A DNA stretch of 64,000 nt from Hyphomicrobiaceae bacterium UBA7697 (lineage in GTDB: Bacteria > Pseudomonadota > Alphaproteobacteria > Rhizobiales > Methyloligellaceae): positions 425,435 through 489,434 of the forward strand of contig DLGJ01000005.1 in assembly GCA_002482645.1 (NCBI GenBank), read 5' to 3'. Below, in pieces: positions 1-8,423 of this stretch. Below the pieces are notes generated by a model that searched no databases, was not told the DNA's origin, and saw nothing but the letters and a program-made list of their open reading frames with translations. Each line of letters begins with the position of its first letter. Position 1 is the first letter of the stretch. Made by a program: the position numbers and the translations under genes.

Positions 1-266
1 ACGGGAATTTTGAGATGGATCGGCTTCTCCGCGAAGCGCGTTCCGAGCCAGACATCGGTCGAGCATTTCTCGCGGTAGCCTTCGAGCGGATAGCGGCTCA
101 TCGAGGCGCCGAGAAAGAGCAAGTCGTCGAAGTTCGGCACCTTGCGCTTGGCGCCGCCGCCACGGATATCGTAGATGCCGCTCGCCGCCGCCCGCCGGAT
201 TTCCGAGAGCGTGTAGTCGTCGAACGTCGCGGATTTGCGCGGTGTCGTGATCGGTGTGGCGTCCAT
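1..266 (-). CDS. mgsC: Glutamate-synthase-like large subunit, MgsC/GlxD (5' part only)
   Basis: Only the first 88 or so codons are in the window; the gene runs off the left edge. The start is the ATG at 264-266, which overlaps the stop of the upstream gene by one base (TAATG). The N-terminus begins MDATPITTPRKSATFDDYTL and continues with an IYDIRGGGAKRKVPNFDDL stretch, which I recognise from the FMN-binding glutamate-synthase family proteins called GlxD in rhizobia and MgsC in methylotrophs. The family carries the FMN and Fe-S glutamate-synthase core that condenses methylamine with a glutamate skeleton in the N-methylglutamate pathway. The catalytic part lies outside the window. It is the last visible gene of an mgsA-mgsB-mgsC operon; a gmaS/glnT gene would be expected beyond it. 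Confidence 0.85.
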   Translation of the reverse strand, partial: MDATPITTPRKSATFDDYTLSEIRRAAASGIYDIRGGGAKRKVPNFDDLLFLGASMSRYPLEGYREKCSTDVWLGTRFAEKPIHLKIP

Positions 267-955
267 TAGTAGTCTCCCGCGTGATCGACGTTGAAGTTGT
301 AGAGTTTCCGTGCCGACCCGTAGCGCTTGAACTCGCTGGGATCGATTTGGCCGTTGATGCCGGCCCGGGTCAGGATGTCGTGCACGGCGGCCTTATGCTC
401 GTCGCGCATCTCCTTCTCGATGCAGTCCGCGCCGAGGCTCTTGACGCCGCCCCGCACGAAGAGCCGGGCCTCGTAGATGGAGTCGCCGAGCGCGTCGCCC
501 GCGTCGCCGAACACCACGAGGTTCCCGGCCTGGGCCATGAACGCACTCATATGGCCGACCGAGCCCTTCACCACGATGTCGATCCCCTTCATGGAGATGC
601 CGCAACGTGACGAGGCGTTGCCGTCGATGCGCAGCAGGCCGCCACGGCCGGTCGCGCCGGCCGCCTGACTGGCGTCGCCGCTGACATGCACGAAGCCGCT
701 CATCATATTCTCGGCCACGCCGACGCCGGCGCTCCCGCGGATTTGCACGGTGGCCAGCTTGTTCATGCCGGCGCAGTAATAGCCGACAGGTCCGTTGACC
801 TCTACCGTCAGCGGGGCGTCGAGCCCAGCGGCGATCGCATGCCCGCCCGCCGGATTGTCGATGACCCAATGGGTTTCGTTCGTATCTTTGGGGAGCTTGT
901 GCAGTGCCCCGTTCAGTTCCCTAAGCGGCGTAACGCCGAGATCGATTTCAGGCAT
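266..955 (-). CDS. mgsB: GXGXG-domain glutamate synthase subunit, MgsB/GlxC
   Basis: 229 residues, starting at the ATG two bases downstream of the mgsA stop. The sequence is a run of short beta-helix turns (VEVNGPVGYYCAGMNKLATV, GSAGVGVAENMMSGFVHVSG, GGLLRIDGNASSRCGISMKG, GSVGHMSAFMAQAGNLVVFG), typical of the GXGXG domain that forms the C-terminal structural beta-helix of glutamate synthase. Here it is a stand-alone polypeptide, as in rhizobial GlxC and methylotroph MgsB. With MgsA (glutaminase) and MgsC (FMN synthase core) it should build the three-subunit N-methylglutamate synthase. The gene overlaps mgsC by one base, so the three are very likely co-transcribed and translationally coupled. 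Confidence 0.88.
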   Translation of the reverse strand: MPEIDLGVTPLRELNGALHKLPKDTNETHWVIDNPAGGHAIAAGLDAPLTVEVNGPVGYYCAGMNKLATVQIRGSAGVGVAENMMSGFVHVSGDASQAAGATGRGGLLRIDGNASSRCGISMKGIDIVVKGSVGHMSAFMAQAGNLVVFGDAGDALGDSIYEARLFVRGGVKSLGADCIEKEMRDEHKAAVHDILTRAGINGQIDPSEFKRYGSARKLYNFNVDHAGDY

Positions 956-957
956 AC

Positions 958-1848
958 TTAGCGCTCCCAAAAGTAGACGGTGGCGGGTTCCGGTTCCCAG
1001 ACATGTGCCTGTCCAATGCCGGGCAGGTCCGCCAGCACCCGGTATTCGGAGCCGAAGGCCACGTATTGGTCGGTTTCGGCCATGACGGCGGGCTTGCAGG
1101 CGATGCCGTCGCGAAGCACGCCGAACCCGTTCTCGGTTCCGACCACGAAGGTGTAGAAGCCGTCGAGGTCTTCGAGCCCCACTTCCAGCGCATCGCCCAA
1201 GGACAGGCCTTCCTGCATGCGCCAGGTGAGATAACCGGCGGCCACTTCGGTATCGTTCTGGGTTTCGAACGTCATGCCTTCGCGGCGCAAAGAGCGGCGA
1301 AGGTTGTTGTGATTGGAAAGCGACCCGTTGTGGACCAGGCACTGATCCTTGCCGGTGGAGTAGGGATGGGCGCCGTCGGTCGTCACGGCCGATTCCGTCG
1401 CCATGCGAGTATGACCGATCGCGTGCGTGCCACTCATCGTGGACAGCCCAAAGCGCGCCGCGACGTCCGCCGGCAGGCCCACTTCCTTGAAGATCTCCAT
1501 CCGCGTACCGCGGCCGACGACTTCGGTGTCCGGGCTCTCTTCGTCGAGCCACGCGTCCAACCGGGCCGTGTCTTCGGTCGGTACCGAGACGACCGCATGA
1601 TTGTCATGCAGCGCCGCTTCGGCCCCCGAGAATGCCTTCTTGATATCCGCGACCGTCTCTTCGATCGCCTCGGCCGAGGCGCCGCGCAAAGTGACCTTGG
1701 TCTGGCCCGCCACGCCAGCGCCGTAGACGGCAAAGCCCGCGCTGTCGGGGCCGCGCTCCGTCATCTTCTCAAGCATCCCCGCCGTCAGGCGGCCGAGCTC
1801 GGGCTCGAGAGCGGGATCCTTAATAAACAGTCCAACAATGCCACACAT
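958..1848 (-). CDS. mgsA: Class II glutamine amidotransferase subunit, MgsA/GlxB
   Basis: 296 residues beginning MCGIVGLF. Cys2 is the N-terminal nucleophile of class II (Ntn-type) glutamine amidotransferases, exposed after Met removal. Other family marks are TERGPDSAGFAVYG, the GTHAIGHTRMATESAVTTDG substrate-binding stretch and the HNGSLSNHNNLRR loop. In the family it hydrolyses glutamine, or acts as the equivalent subunit, for the adjacent glutamate-synthase-like complex. First gene of mgsABC on the minus strand. A GGAG about 10 bases upstream of the ATG can serve as ribosome binding site. A palindrome at 1923-1941 lies in its promoter region. The alternative name GlxB comes from the rhizobial glxABCD cluster, which has the same gene set. 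Confidence 0.9.
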   Translation of the reverse strand: MCGIVGLFIKDPALEPELGRLTAGMLEKMTERGPDSAGFAVYGAGVAGQTKVTLRGASAEAIEETVADIKKAFSGAEAALHDNHAVVSVPTEDTARLDAWLDEESPDTEVVGRGTRMEIFKEVGLPADVAARFGLSTMSGTHAIGHTRMATESAVTTDGAHPYSTGKDQCLVHNGSLSNHNNLRRSLRREGMTFETQNDTEVAAGYLTWRMQEGLSLGDALEVGLEDLDGFYTFVVGTENGFGVLRDGIACKPAVMAETDQYVAFGSEYRVLADLPGIGQAHVWEPEPATVYFWER

Positions 1849-1922
1849 GTCATTGAGCTCCAGGTTTCAACGCCAGGCAGAATGCGACAAAGCGCCCGAC
1901 GTCGTCAACCTAGAAGAAATAT

Positions 1923-1941
1923 TATTTCCTACCAGGAAATA
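1923..1941. promoter_or_regulatory. Palindromic operator candidate in the mgsA promoter region
   Basis: Perfect 8-bp inverted repeat TATTTCCT-ACC-AGGAAATA in the 115-base gap between the mgsA start and the stop of the XRE-cupin regulator gene. A related TTTC-N7-GAAA element (positions 2712-2726) sits upstream of that regulator, which suggests both are sites of the same DNA-binding protein, most simply the XRE-cupin regulator itself. This is inference from pattern and position. Confidence 0.5.
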
Positions 1942-1963
1942 TAGCGGTGTGTGGCGGGTGACC

Positions 1964-2677
1964 TTATTGGCGGGGATAGATGATGATTGAGAGGTAAGTC
2001 ATTGGCGTCACGACCAGTTCATCGGGGCCGTGCAGGGCGGCCGCGTCGAAGAAAAGGGAATCGCCGGGCGACAAGGGGTAGAGCTTATCGGCGTGGCGAT
2101 AGATCACCTTGCCGGACAGCATGTAGATGAACTCCATCCCATTGTGCTGGAATTGGGTGTAGGTGCTGGCATCCGTGCTGAGCCGGATCAGATAGGGCTC
2201 GACGACGATATCGCCGGACAGAGTATGCCCCAGCAGCTCATAGTGGTGGCCCGCTTTGGTTCCGCGCCGTTCGATGCGCACGCCCTGGCCGGCAGGCACG
2301 AACGAGCAATCCCGCCGTTCTTCGAACTCCGCGAAGAAGCTGGTCATGGGCACGTGCAAGGCCTCCGCCAGGCATCGCAGGGTCGAGAGAGACGGCGAGG
2401 TTCCGCCATTTTCGATTTTGGACAGCATCCCTGGGGACAGGCCGGCCTGCGCGGCGAGGTCGGTCGCGGTGAGTTGCAAACGCTGCCGCAGCGTACGGAC
2501 GCGGCGGCCGATCGACACTTCGAGATTGATGTCGGTCGAAGGAGCGTTGGAGCCGGTAATGTAGGATTCCGTCTCTGTCGCGTCCTCCGGCTTGCCGTTC
2601 TTGTCGCCGCTCGTCACGGCATCGTCCCGCACCCGCGTCCGGGCGCGAAGTTTTTTTGTGGTCAACCGAGGTGCCAT
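1964..2677 (-). CDS. XRE-family regulator with C-terminal cupin domain
   Basis: 237 residues. An unstructured, charged N-terminus of about 50 residues is followed by a helix-turn-helix of the XRE type at about 55-115 (IGRRVRTLRQRLQLTATDLA, GLSPGMLSKIENGGTSPSLS) and a cupin_2 sensor domain at about 155-235 (FIYMLSGKVIYRHADKLYPL, SPGDSLFFDAAALHGPDEL). Such proteins are ligand-responsive repressors or activators of amine and amino-acid catabolism. It lies between mgsABC and the GlxA-type regulator, all on the minus strand, opposite mgdABCD, so a role in controlling this cluster is likely. The ligand is unknown; methylated amines or their glutamate derivatives are reasonable guesses. An operator-like element upstream suggests autoregulation. 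Confidence 0.8.
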   Translation of the reverse strand: MAPRLTTKKLRARTRVRDDAVTSGDKNGKPEDATETESYITGSNAPSTDINLEVSIGRRVRTLRQRLQLTATDLAAQAGLSPGMLSKIENGGTSPSLSTLRCLAEALHVPMTSFFAEFEERRDCSFVPAGQGVRIERRGTKAGHHYELLGHTLSGDIVVEPYLIRLSTDASTYTQFQHNGMEFIYMLSGKVIYRHADKLYPLSPGDSLFFDAAALHGPDELVVTPMTYLSIIIYPRQ

Positions 2678-2711
2678 CGCCTCCTCACTTCAGGCCTTCT
2701 ACGAAAAGTTG

Positions 2712-2726
2712 TTTCATTGGCGGAAA
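2712..2726. promoter_or_regulatory. Second TTTC-N7-GAAA operator candidate
   Basis: TTTCATTGGCGGAAA lies 35 bases upstream of the XRE-cupin start. It shares the TTTCnTnnnnGGAAA pattern with the centre of the palindrome at 1923-1941 (TTTCCTACCAGGAAA). Its inner part is less symmetric. The shared pattern is visible directly; assigning it to the XRE-cupin protein is inference. Confidence 0.35.
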
Positions 2727-2762
2727 GAAGCCTAGCACCAACGGTTTCGCGCGCGCGACCAT

Positions 2763-3719
2763 TTACGTCCGTGCTCTTGTGTGGCTAGGCGGTTCGCCGA
2801 AAGTCTTGGTATAGGCACGCGAAAATTGGCTGGCCGACGAGAAGCCGGTCGCGAGCGCGACATCCAGCACGGGAAGCGAGGTCTCGCGCAGGAGGTGGCG
2901 CGCCCGTTCCAGGCGTAACCATAGGTAATGCCGGTGAATGCCGTGCCCGACATATTCGTGAAAAAGTCGCTCGAGTTGACGGAGAGAGATTCCCGCTTCG
3001 AACGCAAGTTCGTCGCGCGGGACCGTATGTTCCAGATTCATCTCCATCACGCCCAGTACGCGGAGCACCTTCTCGTCGGCGATACCCAGCCGGTAGCGAA
3101 GGTCGAGGCGCTGGGGCCCGTAGCCCTCGCGGATATGCGTGTGCAGAAACCAGTCGCCGACCGCCGCCGCGAGCTGGCGGCCATGGTCGCGTTCGATCAA
3201 CGCGACCATCATGTCGAGGGCCGAAATACCGCCTGAACAGGTGATGCGGCTTCCGTCGATCTCGAACAGCGAGGGCACGACGGCCACATGGGGAAAGGCC
3301 TCCCGGAAGGCGGGCAGATGCTCCCAGTGGAGCGTCGCGCGGTGATTGTCGAGGAGCCCGGCGCGGGCCAGGATGAAGGGGCCTCCCGAAATGCCGCCGA
3401 GGACCGCTCCCTTCCTGGCAAGCCGCCGCAGCCACGAAAAGGTCGAGCGATCGGTGAAGGTCGCGGGATTTCCTCCCGCGCACACGAACACGATATCCGC
3501 GCTGCGTTCCGTGCGCGTCCCGCAATCGGGGATGACCGCAACGCCGTTCGATGCCGTGACCGGCTCCCCGGACGGAGCCGCATGCCACCAGCGATAGAGC
3601 GTTCGTTCAGACAACAGATTGGCCGCGCGCAAGGGTTCGATCGCGGCCGTATAGGACATGAGCGCGAAACCTGGGACGAGCATGAAGCCGACGGTCAGAC
3701 AAGGCGTGTCAACGGCCAT
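2763..3719 (-). CDS. glxA: GlxA-type transcriptional regulator (PfpI-like plus AraC domains)
   Basis: 318 residues. The N-terminal half (about 8-180) is a DJ-1/PfpI-like glutamine-amidotransferase-fold sensor (GFMLVPGFALMSYTAAIEPL, GGISGGPFILARAGLLDNHR). The C-terminal part (about 220-318) is an AraC-type double helix-turn-helix (LAFEAGISLRQLERLFHEYV, DVALATGFSSASQFSRAYTK). This is the architecture of GlxA in the rhizobial glxABCD cluster and of carnitine and betaine regulators such as CdhR and GbdR. It is divergent from mgdA with 187 bases between the start codons, the typical arrangement for an activator of the divergent operon. The inducer cannot be read from sequence; methylamine-derived compounds fit the neighbourhood. 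Confidence 0.85.
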   Translation of the reverse strand: MAVDTPCLTVGFMLVPGFALMSYTAAIEPLRAANLLSERTLYRWWHAAPSGEPVTASNGVAVIPDCGTRTERSADIVFVCAGGNPATFTDRSTFSWLRRLARKGAVLGGISGGPFILARAGLLDNHRATLHWEHLPAFREAFPHVAVVPSLFEIDGSRITCSGGISALDMMVALIERDHGRQLAAAVGDWFLHTHIREGYGPQRLDLRYRLGIADEKVLRVLGVMEMNLEHTVPRDELAFEAGISLRQLERLFHEYVGHGIHRHYLWLRLERARHLLRETSLPVLDVALATGFSSASQFSRAYTKTFGEPPSHTRART

Positions 3720-3906
3720 TCGAACTCGTTCCCGTCAGGCGACGAGCCGCCGGCGCAAAGCCGCTCGTGCGGACCGATTCAATACGGCGTACACGGAGCC
3801 CAACAAACTGCGCGCGGGGCTATCCCTAAAGTCGTAATCCTTCATAGGCGTAAAAAATCAAATATACGTCGCAAAATGTCAACCATTTCGGGAGCGGCCG
3901 CGCAGT
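3720..3906. promoter_or_regulatory. Divergent promoter region between glxA and mgdA
   Basis: 187 bases without a gene between two divergent starts. The end close to mgdA is AT-rich (3841-3890) and contains two loosely repeated stretches, AAAAAATCAA and CAAAATGTCAA, spaced about two helical turns apart, which could be AraC-type half-sites. No copy of the TTTC-N7-GAAA element is present here. I cannot place a convincing -35/-10 pair. Confidence 0.4.
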
Positions 3907-5166
3907 ATGACGATCATGCGTTACTCACTCGCCAGCCTCATCACCAATGCGCTGACCGGCAACCGCAACTGGAAGCCGGTGTGGCGCGAGCCAGAACCGA
4001 AGTCGTCCTATGACGTGGTCATCGTCGGAGGCGGCGGTCACGGCCTCTCCACGGCGCATTATCTCGCCAAGGAGCACGGCATCACGAACGTCGCCGTCAT
4101 CGAGAAATCCTATATCGGTTCGGGCAATGTCGGGAGAAACACGACCATCGTCCGGTCGAACTATTTGCTCCCCGGCAACGAGCCCTTCTACGAATGGTCG
4201 ATGAAGTTGTGGGAAGGTCTGGAGCAAGACATCAACTACAACGCGATGGTCAGCCAGCGCGGCGTGCTCAACGTCTTCCACTCCGACGGTCAGCGCGATG
4301 CCTTTGTGCGGCGCGGCAACGCGATGCGGTTCTACGGAGCCGACGCCGAACTGCTCGATAAGGAGCAGGTGCGGGCGCTGGTGCCGTTCGTCGATTTCGA
4401 CAATGCGCGCTTCCCCGTGCGGGGCGGTCTGTTCCAACCGCGCGGCGGCACGGTGCGGCACGACGCCGTTGCCTGGGGCTACGCGCGGTCCGCCGATTCC
4501 CGTGGCGTCGACATCATTCAGAATTGCGCGGCGACCGGTTTCCGTATCGAGAACGGGCGGATCGTTGGCGTCGAGACGGAAAAGGGCTTCATCGGGGCCA
4601 AGAAGGTCGCGCTCTGCGTTGCCGGTAGCTCCTCGCGCGTCGCTCAGATGGCGGGCTTGCGCCTTCCCATCGAGGCCCATGTGCTGCAGGCCTTCGTCAC
4701 CGAGGGCATCAAGCCGCTGCTCGATACGGTCATCACGTTCGGTGCCGGCCACTTCTATTGCAGCCAGTCCGACAAAGGCGGCCTCGTCTTCGGCGGCGAC
4801 ATCGACGGCTACAACACCTATGCGCAGCGCGGGAACCTTCCGGTCGTGGAAGATGTCGCCGAAGGCGGCATGGCGCTGATCCCCGCCATTGGACGCTTGC
4901 GGATCCTTCGTTCGTGGGGCGGTCTTCTCGATATGTCGATGGACGGCTCGCCGATTATCGACAAGACGCCGGTCGACGGCCTCTACTTCAACGGTGGCTG
5001 GTGTTACGGCGGCTTCAAAGCCACGCCTGCCTCCGGCTGGTGCTACGCGCATCTCATCGCCACCGGCGAACCACATCCTTACGCCGCCGCCTATCGCTTC
5101 GATCGTTTCGGTTCCGGCCGTGTGATCGACGAAAAGGGCATGGGCGCTCAACCCAATCTTCACTGA
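3907..5166 (+). CDS. mgdA: N-methylglutamate dehydrogenase / sarcosine-oxidase-type beta subunit
   Basis: 419 residues, homologous to the beta subunit (SoxB) of heterotetrameric sarcosine oxidase. It shows a dinucleotide-binding motif near residue 40 (YDVVIVGGGGHGLSTAHYLA), the NVGRNTTIVRSNYL segment and RHDAVAW around residue 185. The His of that last motif corresponds by position to the histidine that carries covalent FMN in known sarcosine oxidases (alignment by eye). The enzyme demethylates an N-methyl amino acid and passes electrons and a one-carbon unit to the alpha subunit. In this setting with mgsABC the substrate is more likely N-methylglutamate than sarcosine. The family usually begins at MRYS, so an internal start three codons later (3916) is possible; a GGAG at 3891 favours 3907. 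Confidence 0.88.
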   Translation: MTIMRYSLASLITNALTGNRNWKPVWREPEPKSSYDVVIVGGGGHGLSTAHYLAKEHGITNVAVIEKSYIGSGNVGRNTTIVRSNYLLPGNEPFYEWSMKLWEGLEQDINYNAMVSQRGVLNVFHSDGQRDAFVRRGNAMRFYGADAELLDKEQVRALVPFVDFDNARFPVRGGLFQPRGGTVRHDAVAWGYARSADSRGVDIIQNCAATGFRIENGRIVGVETEKGFIGAKKVALCVAGSSSRVAQMAGLRLPIEAHVLQAFVTEGIKPLLDTVITFGAGHFYCSQSDKGGLVFGGDIDGYNTYAQRGNLPVVEDVAEGGMALIPAIGRLRILRSWGGLLDMSMDGSPIIDKTPVDGLYFNGGWCYGGFKATPASGWCYAHLIATGEPHPYAAAYRFDRFGSGRVIDEKGMGAQPNLH

Positions 5167-5176
5167 GGAAAGAGCG

Positions 5177-5440
5177 ATGCGGATCAATTGTCCCTATTGC
5201 GGCGCGCGCTGTTTGGAAGAATTCACCTACCGGGGCGACGCCACGGTAAAGCGCCCGGAGAGCATCGACGAAAGCGCGAGGGATGCGTGGGTCGACTACG
5301 TCTATCTACGCGACAATCCGGCCGGCTTGCACAAGGAGCTTTGGCATCACGGCGCGGGCTGCCATTCCTGGCTCGAGGTCACGCGCAACACGGTCACGCA
5401 CGAAATTGTAGCCGTCGAGCTCGCGGCGAAGGGGCGCTGA
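5177..5440 (+). CDS. mgdB: N-methylglutamate dehydrogenase / sarcosine-oxidase-type delta subunit
   Basis: 87 residues, the normal size for the SoxD delta subunit. It contains INCPYCGARC at the N-terminus and HHGAGCHSW near residue 60. By family comparison Cys5, Cys8, His58 and Cys62 match the zinc ligands of the delta subunit. It follows mgdA after 10 bases with GAGGAAAGAG as ribosome binding site and precedes mgdC by one base, so the operon is tightly packed. Its role is structural within the heterotetramer. Confidence 0.9.
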   Translation: MRINCPYCGARCLEEFTYRGDATVKRPESIDESARDAWVDYVYLRDNPAGLHKELWHHGAGCHSWLEVTRNTVTHEIVAVELAAKGR

Positions 5441-5441
5441 G

Positions 5442-8423
5442 ATGGCTGGGACTCAAATCAATCGGCTGAGCGGCAAGGGACTTGTCGATCGCGAAAAGAC
5501 GGCACACTTCCAATTCGACGGCGAAGCTTTTTCCGGCCACCCCGGAGATACGCTCGCTTCCGCGTTGCTGGCCAATGGCGTCCGGCTGGTCGGCCGTTCG
5601 TTCAAATATCATCGTCCGCGCGGTATTCTAACGGCAGGCTCCGAAGAGCCGAACGCGCTGGTCGAGCTTCGTAACGGCGCGCGCCGAGAACCCAACACGC
5701 GCGCCACGACGATCGAGCTTTATGACGGCCTGGACGCCACGAGTCAGAATCGGTGGCCCTCCCTCAGGCTCGACGTTCTATCGGTGAACCAGTTGGCCAC
5801 GCCGATTTTTGGCGCCGGCTTTTATTATAAGACGTTCATGTGGCCGGCGGCCTTTTGGGAGAAGCTGTACGAGCCCATGATCCGCCGCGCGGCGGGATTG
5901 GGCTATCCGTCCAAACTGACCGATCCCGATCACTACGAAAAATCCAATGCGTTCTGCGACGTTCTGGTTATCGGGTCCGGCGCGGCCGGGCTGTCGGCGG
6001 CGTTGGCCGCGGCCAAGGCGGGCGCGCGCGTCATTCTGTGCGAGGAAGATTTCGAACTTGGCGGCCGGTTGCTCGCGGAGAGCGACGAGATCGACGGCAA
6101 GCCCGCGCAGGAGTGGGCCCGTGCGGCGGCGGCCGAACTCGAAAGCCTTCCCGATTGCCGGATCATGCGGCGGACGACGGTCTTCGGTGCCTATGACGGC
6201 GGTGTTTACGGTGCCGTCGAGCGTGTCAGCGATCATCTTCCCGTGCCGCCCGAGCATGCTCCGCGTCAGCGTCTGTGGCGCATCGTGGCGAAGCAGTCCG
6301 TGCTTTGCGCGGGCGGCATCGAACGCCCCATTCTGTTTGGCAACAACGATCGCCCGGGCGTGATGCTGGCCGGCGCCGTCCGGACCTATGTCAACCGGTT
6401 CGGCGTGGCGCCGGGCCGTACCGCGGTGGTCTTCGCCGATAATCACGACGCGCTTCGCACGGCGACCGATCTTGCCGCGGCCGGCGTCGCCGTGAGGGCG
6501 ATTGTCGATCCGCGTCCGCAAGCATCCGCCGCGGCCGAACAGGTCGCCGGGGAAGCCGGTGCGCTCTACATCCGGGGTGGCATCGAGAACGTGCGTGGCG
6601 CCCATGGCATCAAGTCCGTCCGGGTCAAAGATGCCCAAGGCGGCAGCAAGGAGTTCGATTGCGATCTCTTGGCGATGTCCGGCGGCTGGAATCCGGCACT
6701 CAACTTGACGACCCATTTGGGCGGCAAGCCGGCTTGGGACAGTGCGCTGTCTTGTTTGGTTCCCGGTGAGGATTTGCCGCCGGGTATGCAGGTCGCCGGT
6801 GCCGCGGCGGGTCAGTTTTCCTTGCAGGCGTGTTTGGCAAGCGGGGAGGCGGCGGGTGCCGAAGCCGCGAAACATTGCGGCTTCTCTCCCTCGGCGCTTC
6901 GCCGTCCCGCGCCAGCACAAGATCGTGCGCCTGCGACCCCGGTCTGGTACGTGGAGAACAGCCGCGGCAAGGCGTTCGTCGATTTTCAGAACGACGTTGC
7001 CGTGTCCGACGTGAAGCTCGCCGCGCGGGAAGGCTTCCGCGTTCCCGATCACGTCAAGCGCTACACCACGCTCGGTATGGCGACCGACCAAGGCAAGACG
7101 TCGAACCTCAACGGTGCGGCCATTCTGGCCGAGGCCACCGGCCGCTATTTGGGCGCTGTCGGGTCCACGACCTTCCGGCCCCCCTATACGCCTGTCTCGA
7201 TCGGCGCTCTCGCCGGCCACCATCGCGGGAAGGATTTTCGCCCCACGCGCCTGGCGCCGTCTCATCGGTGGGCCGAGGAGCAAGGAGCCGTCTTCGTCGA
7301 GGTCGGAGCCTGGATGCGCGCGCTGATGTATCCGAGGCCCGGCGAGGCCGCGCAGGAGACCGTCAATCGCGAGGTCAGCAACACCCGCACCAATGTCGGT
7401 GTGTGCGATGTGTCGACCCTGGGCAAGATCGACGTTCAGGGACCCGACGCCGGCGAGTTGCTGAACCGGGTCTACATCAACGCGTTCGCCAAGCTTCCGG
7501 TCGGTAAGGCGCGTTATGGCTTGATGCTGCGCGAAGACGGGTTCGCCATGGACGATGGCACCACCGCGCGGCTGGCCGACGACCACTTCTATATGACGAC
7601 CACCACGGCGAACGCGGTGAAGGTCAGCCAGCATCTGGAATTCTGCCAGCAAGTACTTTGGCCCGAGCTCGACGTTCAGACCGTGTCGGCCACCGAGCAA
7701 TGGGCGCAGTATGCGGTCGCCGGGCCAAAGGCCCGCAAGGTGATCGAAGCGCTGCTCGATGCCGGTCAGGACATTTCCAACGAAGCGTTCCCGTATATGG
7801 CGTGCGGCAAGTTCACGGTTTGCGGCGGTACGCCGGCGCGGATCTTCCGGCTCTCCTTCTCGGGCGAACTGGCTTACGAGATCGGCGTACCGGCGCGCTA
7901 CGGCGACGTCTTGATCCGCGCCATCATGAAAGCGGGCGCCGAGCACGGCATCGCCCCGTACGGGACCGAAGCGCTGGGCGTCATGCGCATCGAGAAGGGT
8001 CACGCCGCGGGTCCGGAGCTCAACGGGCAAACGACCGCCCACGACCTCGGCCTCGGCAAGATGGCGTCGACGAAGAAGGACTTCATTGGCCGCTTCATGG
8101 GCGAGCGCGAGGCGCTCAACGAGGCGGGGCGTGCGGCGATGGTCGGTCTCAAACCGCTGAATCCCAAGACGCGCATCGCCTCGGGTTCGCATCTCGTGAA
8201 AAGGGATGCCCAGGCGACAGGCGCCAACGACGAAGGTTACGTGACCTCCATGGCTTATTCGCCGGAGCTCGAGACCTTCATCGCCCTGGCGCTGCTCTCG
8301 AACGGTCCGGCCCGCATGGGCGAGGTGGTCAAGGTCTGCGATCCCTTACGCGGAAACGAGACGCTGGCCGAGGTTTGCAGTGCCCATTTTGTCGATCCGG
8401 AAGGAGAGCGGCTCCGTGTCTAA
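5442..8423 (+). CDS. mgdC: N-methylglutamate dehydrogenase / sarcosine-oxidase-type alpha subunit
   Basis: 993 residues, as expected for the SoxA alpha subunit. The N-terminus (about 20-100) is a ferredoxin-like Fer2_4 fold without an obvious cluster (HFQFDGEAFSGHPGDTLASA, SFKYHRPRGILTAGSEEPNA). A Rossmann nucleotide-binding domain follows at about 170-460 (DVLVIGSGAAGLSAALAAAK). The C-terminal 380 residues are GcvT-like (from RPPYTPVSIGALAG onward), the part that binds tetrahydrofolate and receives the one-carbon unit. The product should be 5,10-methylene-tetrahydrofolate plus glutamate if the substrate is N-methylglutamate. It overlaps the start of mgdD by 8 bases. Confidence 0.9.
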   Translation: MAGTQINRLSGKGLVDREKTAHFQFDGEAFSGHPGDTLASALLANGVRLVGRSFKYHRPRGILTAGSEEPNALVELRNGARREPNTRATTIELYDGLDATSQNRWPSLRLDVLSVNQLATPIFGAGFYYKTFMWPAAFWEKLYEPMIRRAAGLGYPSKLTDPDHYEKSNAFCDVLVIGSGAAGLSAALAAAKAGARVILCEEDFELGGRLLAESDEIDGKPAQEWARAAAAELESLPDCRIMRRTTVFGAYDGGVYGAVERVSDHLPVPPEHAPRQRLWRIVAKQSVLCAGGIERPILFGNNDRPGVMLAGAVRTYVNRFGVAPGRTAVVFADNHDALRTATDLAAAGVAVRAIVDPRPQASAAAEQVAGEAGALYIRGGIENVRGAHGIKSVRVKDAQGGSKEFDCDLLAMSGGWNPALNLTTHLGGKPAWDSALSCLVPGEDLPPGMQVAGAAAGQFSLQACLASGEAAGAEAAKHCGFSPSALRRPAPAQDRAPATPVWYVENSRGKAFVDFQNDVAVSDVKLAAREGFRVPDHVKRYTTLGMATDQGKTSNLNGAAILAEATGRYLGAVGSTTFRPPYTPVSIGALAGHHRGKDFRPTRLAPSHRWAEEQGAVFVEVGAWMRALMYPRPGEAAQETVNREVSNTRTNVGVCDVSTLGKIDVQGPDAGELLNRVYINAFAKLPVGKARYGLMLREDGFAMDDGTTARLADDHFYMTTTTANAVKVSQHLEFCQQVLWPELDVQTVSATEQWAQYAVAGPKARKVIEALLDAGQDISNEAFPYMACGKFTVCGGTPARIFRLSFSGELAYEIGVPARYGDVLIRAIMKAGAEHGIAPYGTEALGVMRIEKGHAAGPELNGQTTAHDLGLGKMASTKKDFIGRFMGEREALNEAGRAAMVGLKPLNPKTRIASGSHLVKRDAQATGANDEGYVTSMAYSPELETFIALALLSNGPARMGEVVKVCDPLRGNETLAEVCSAHFVDPEGERLRV

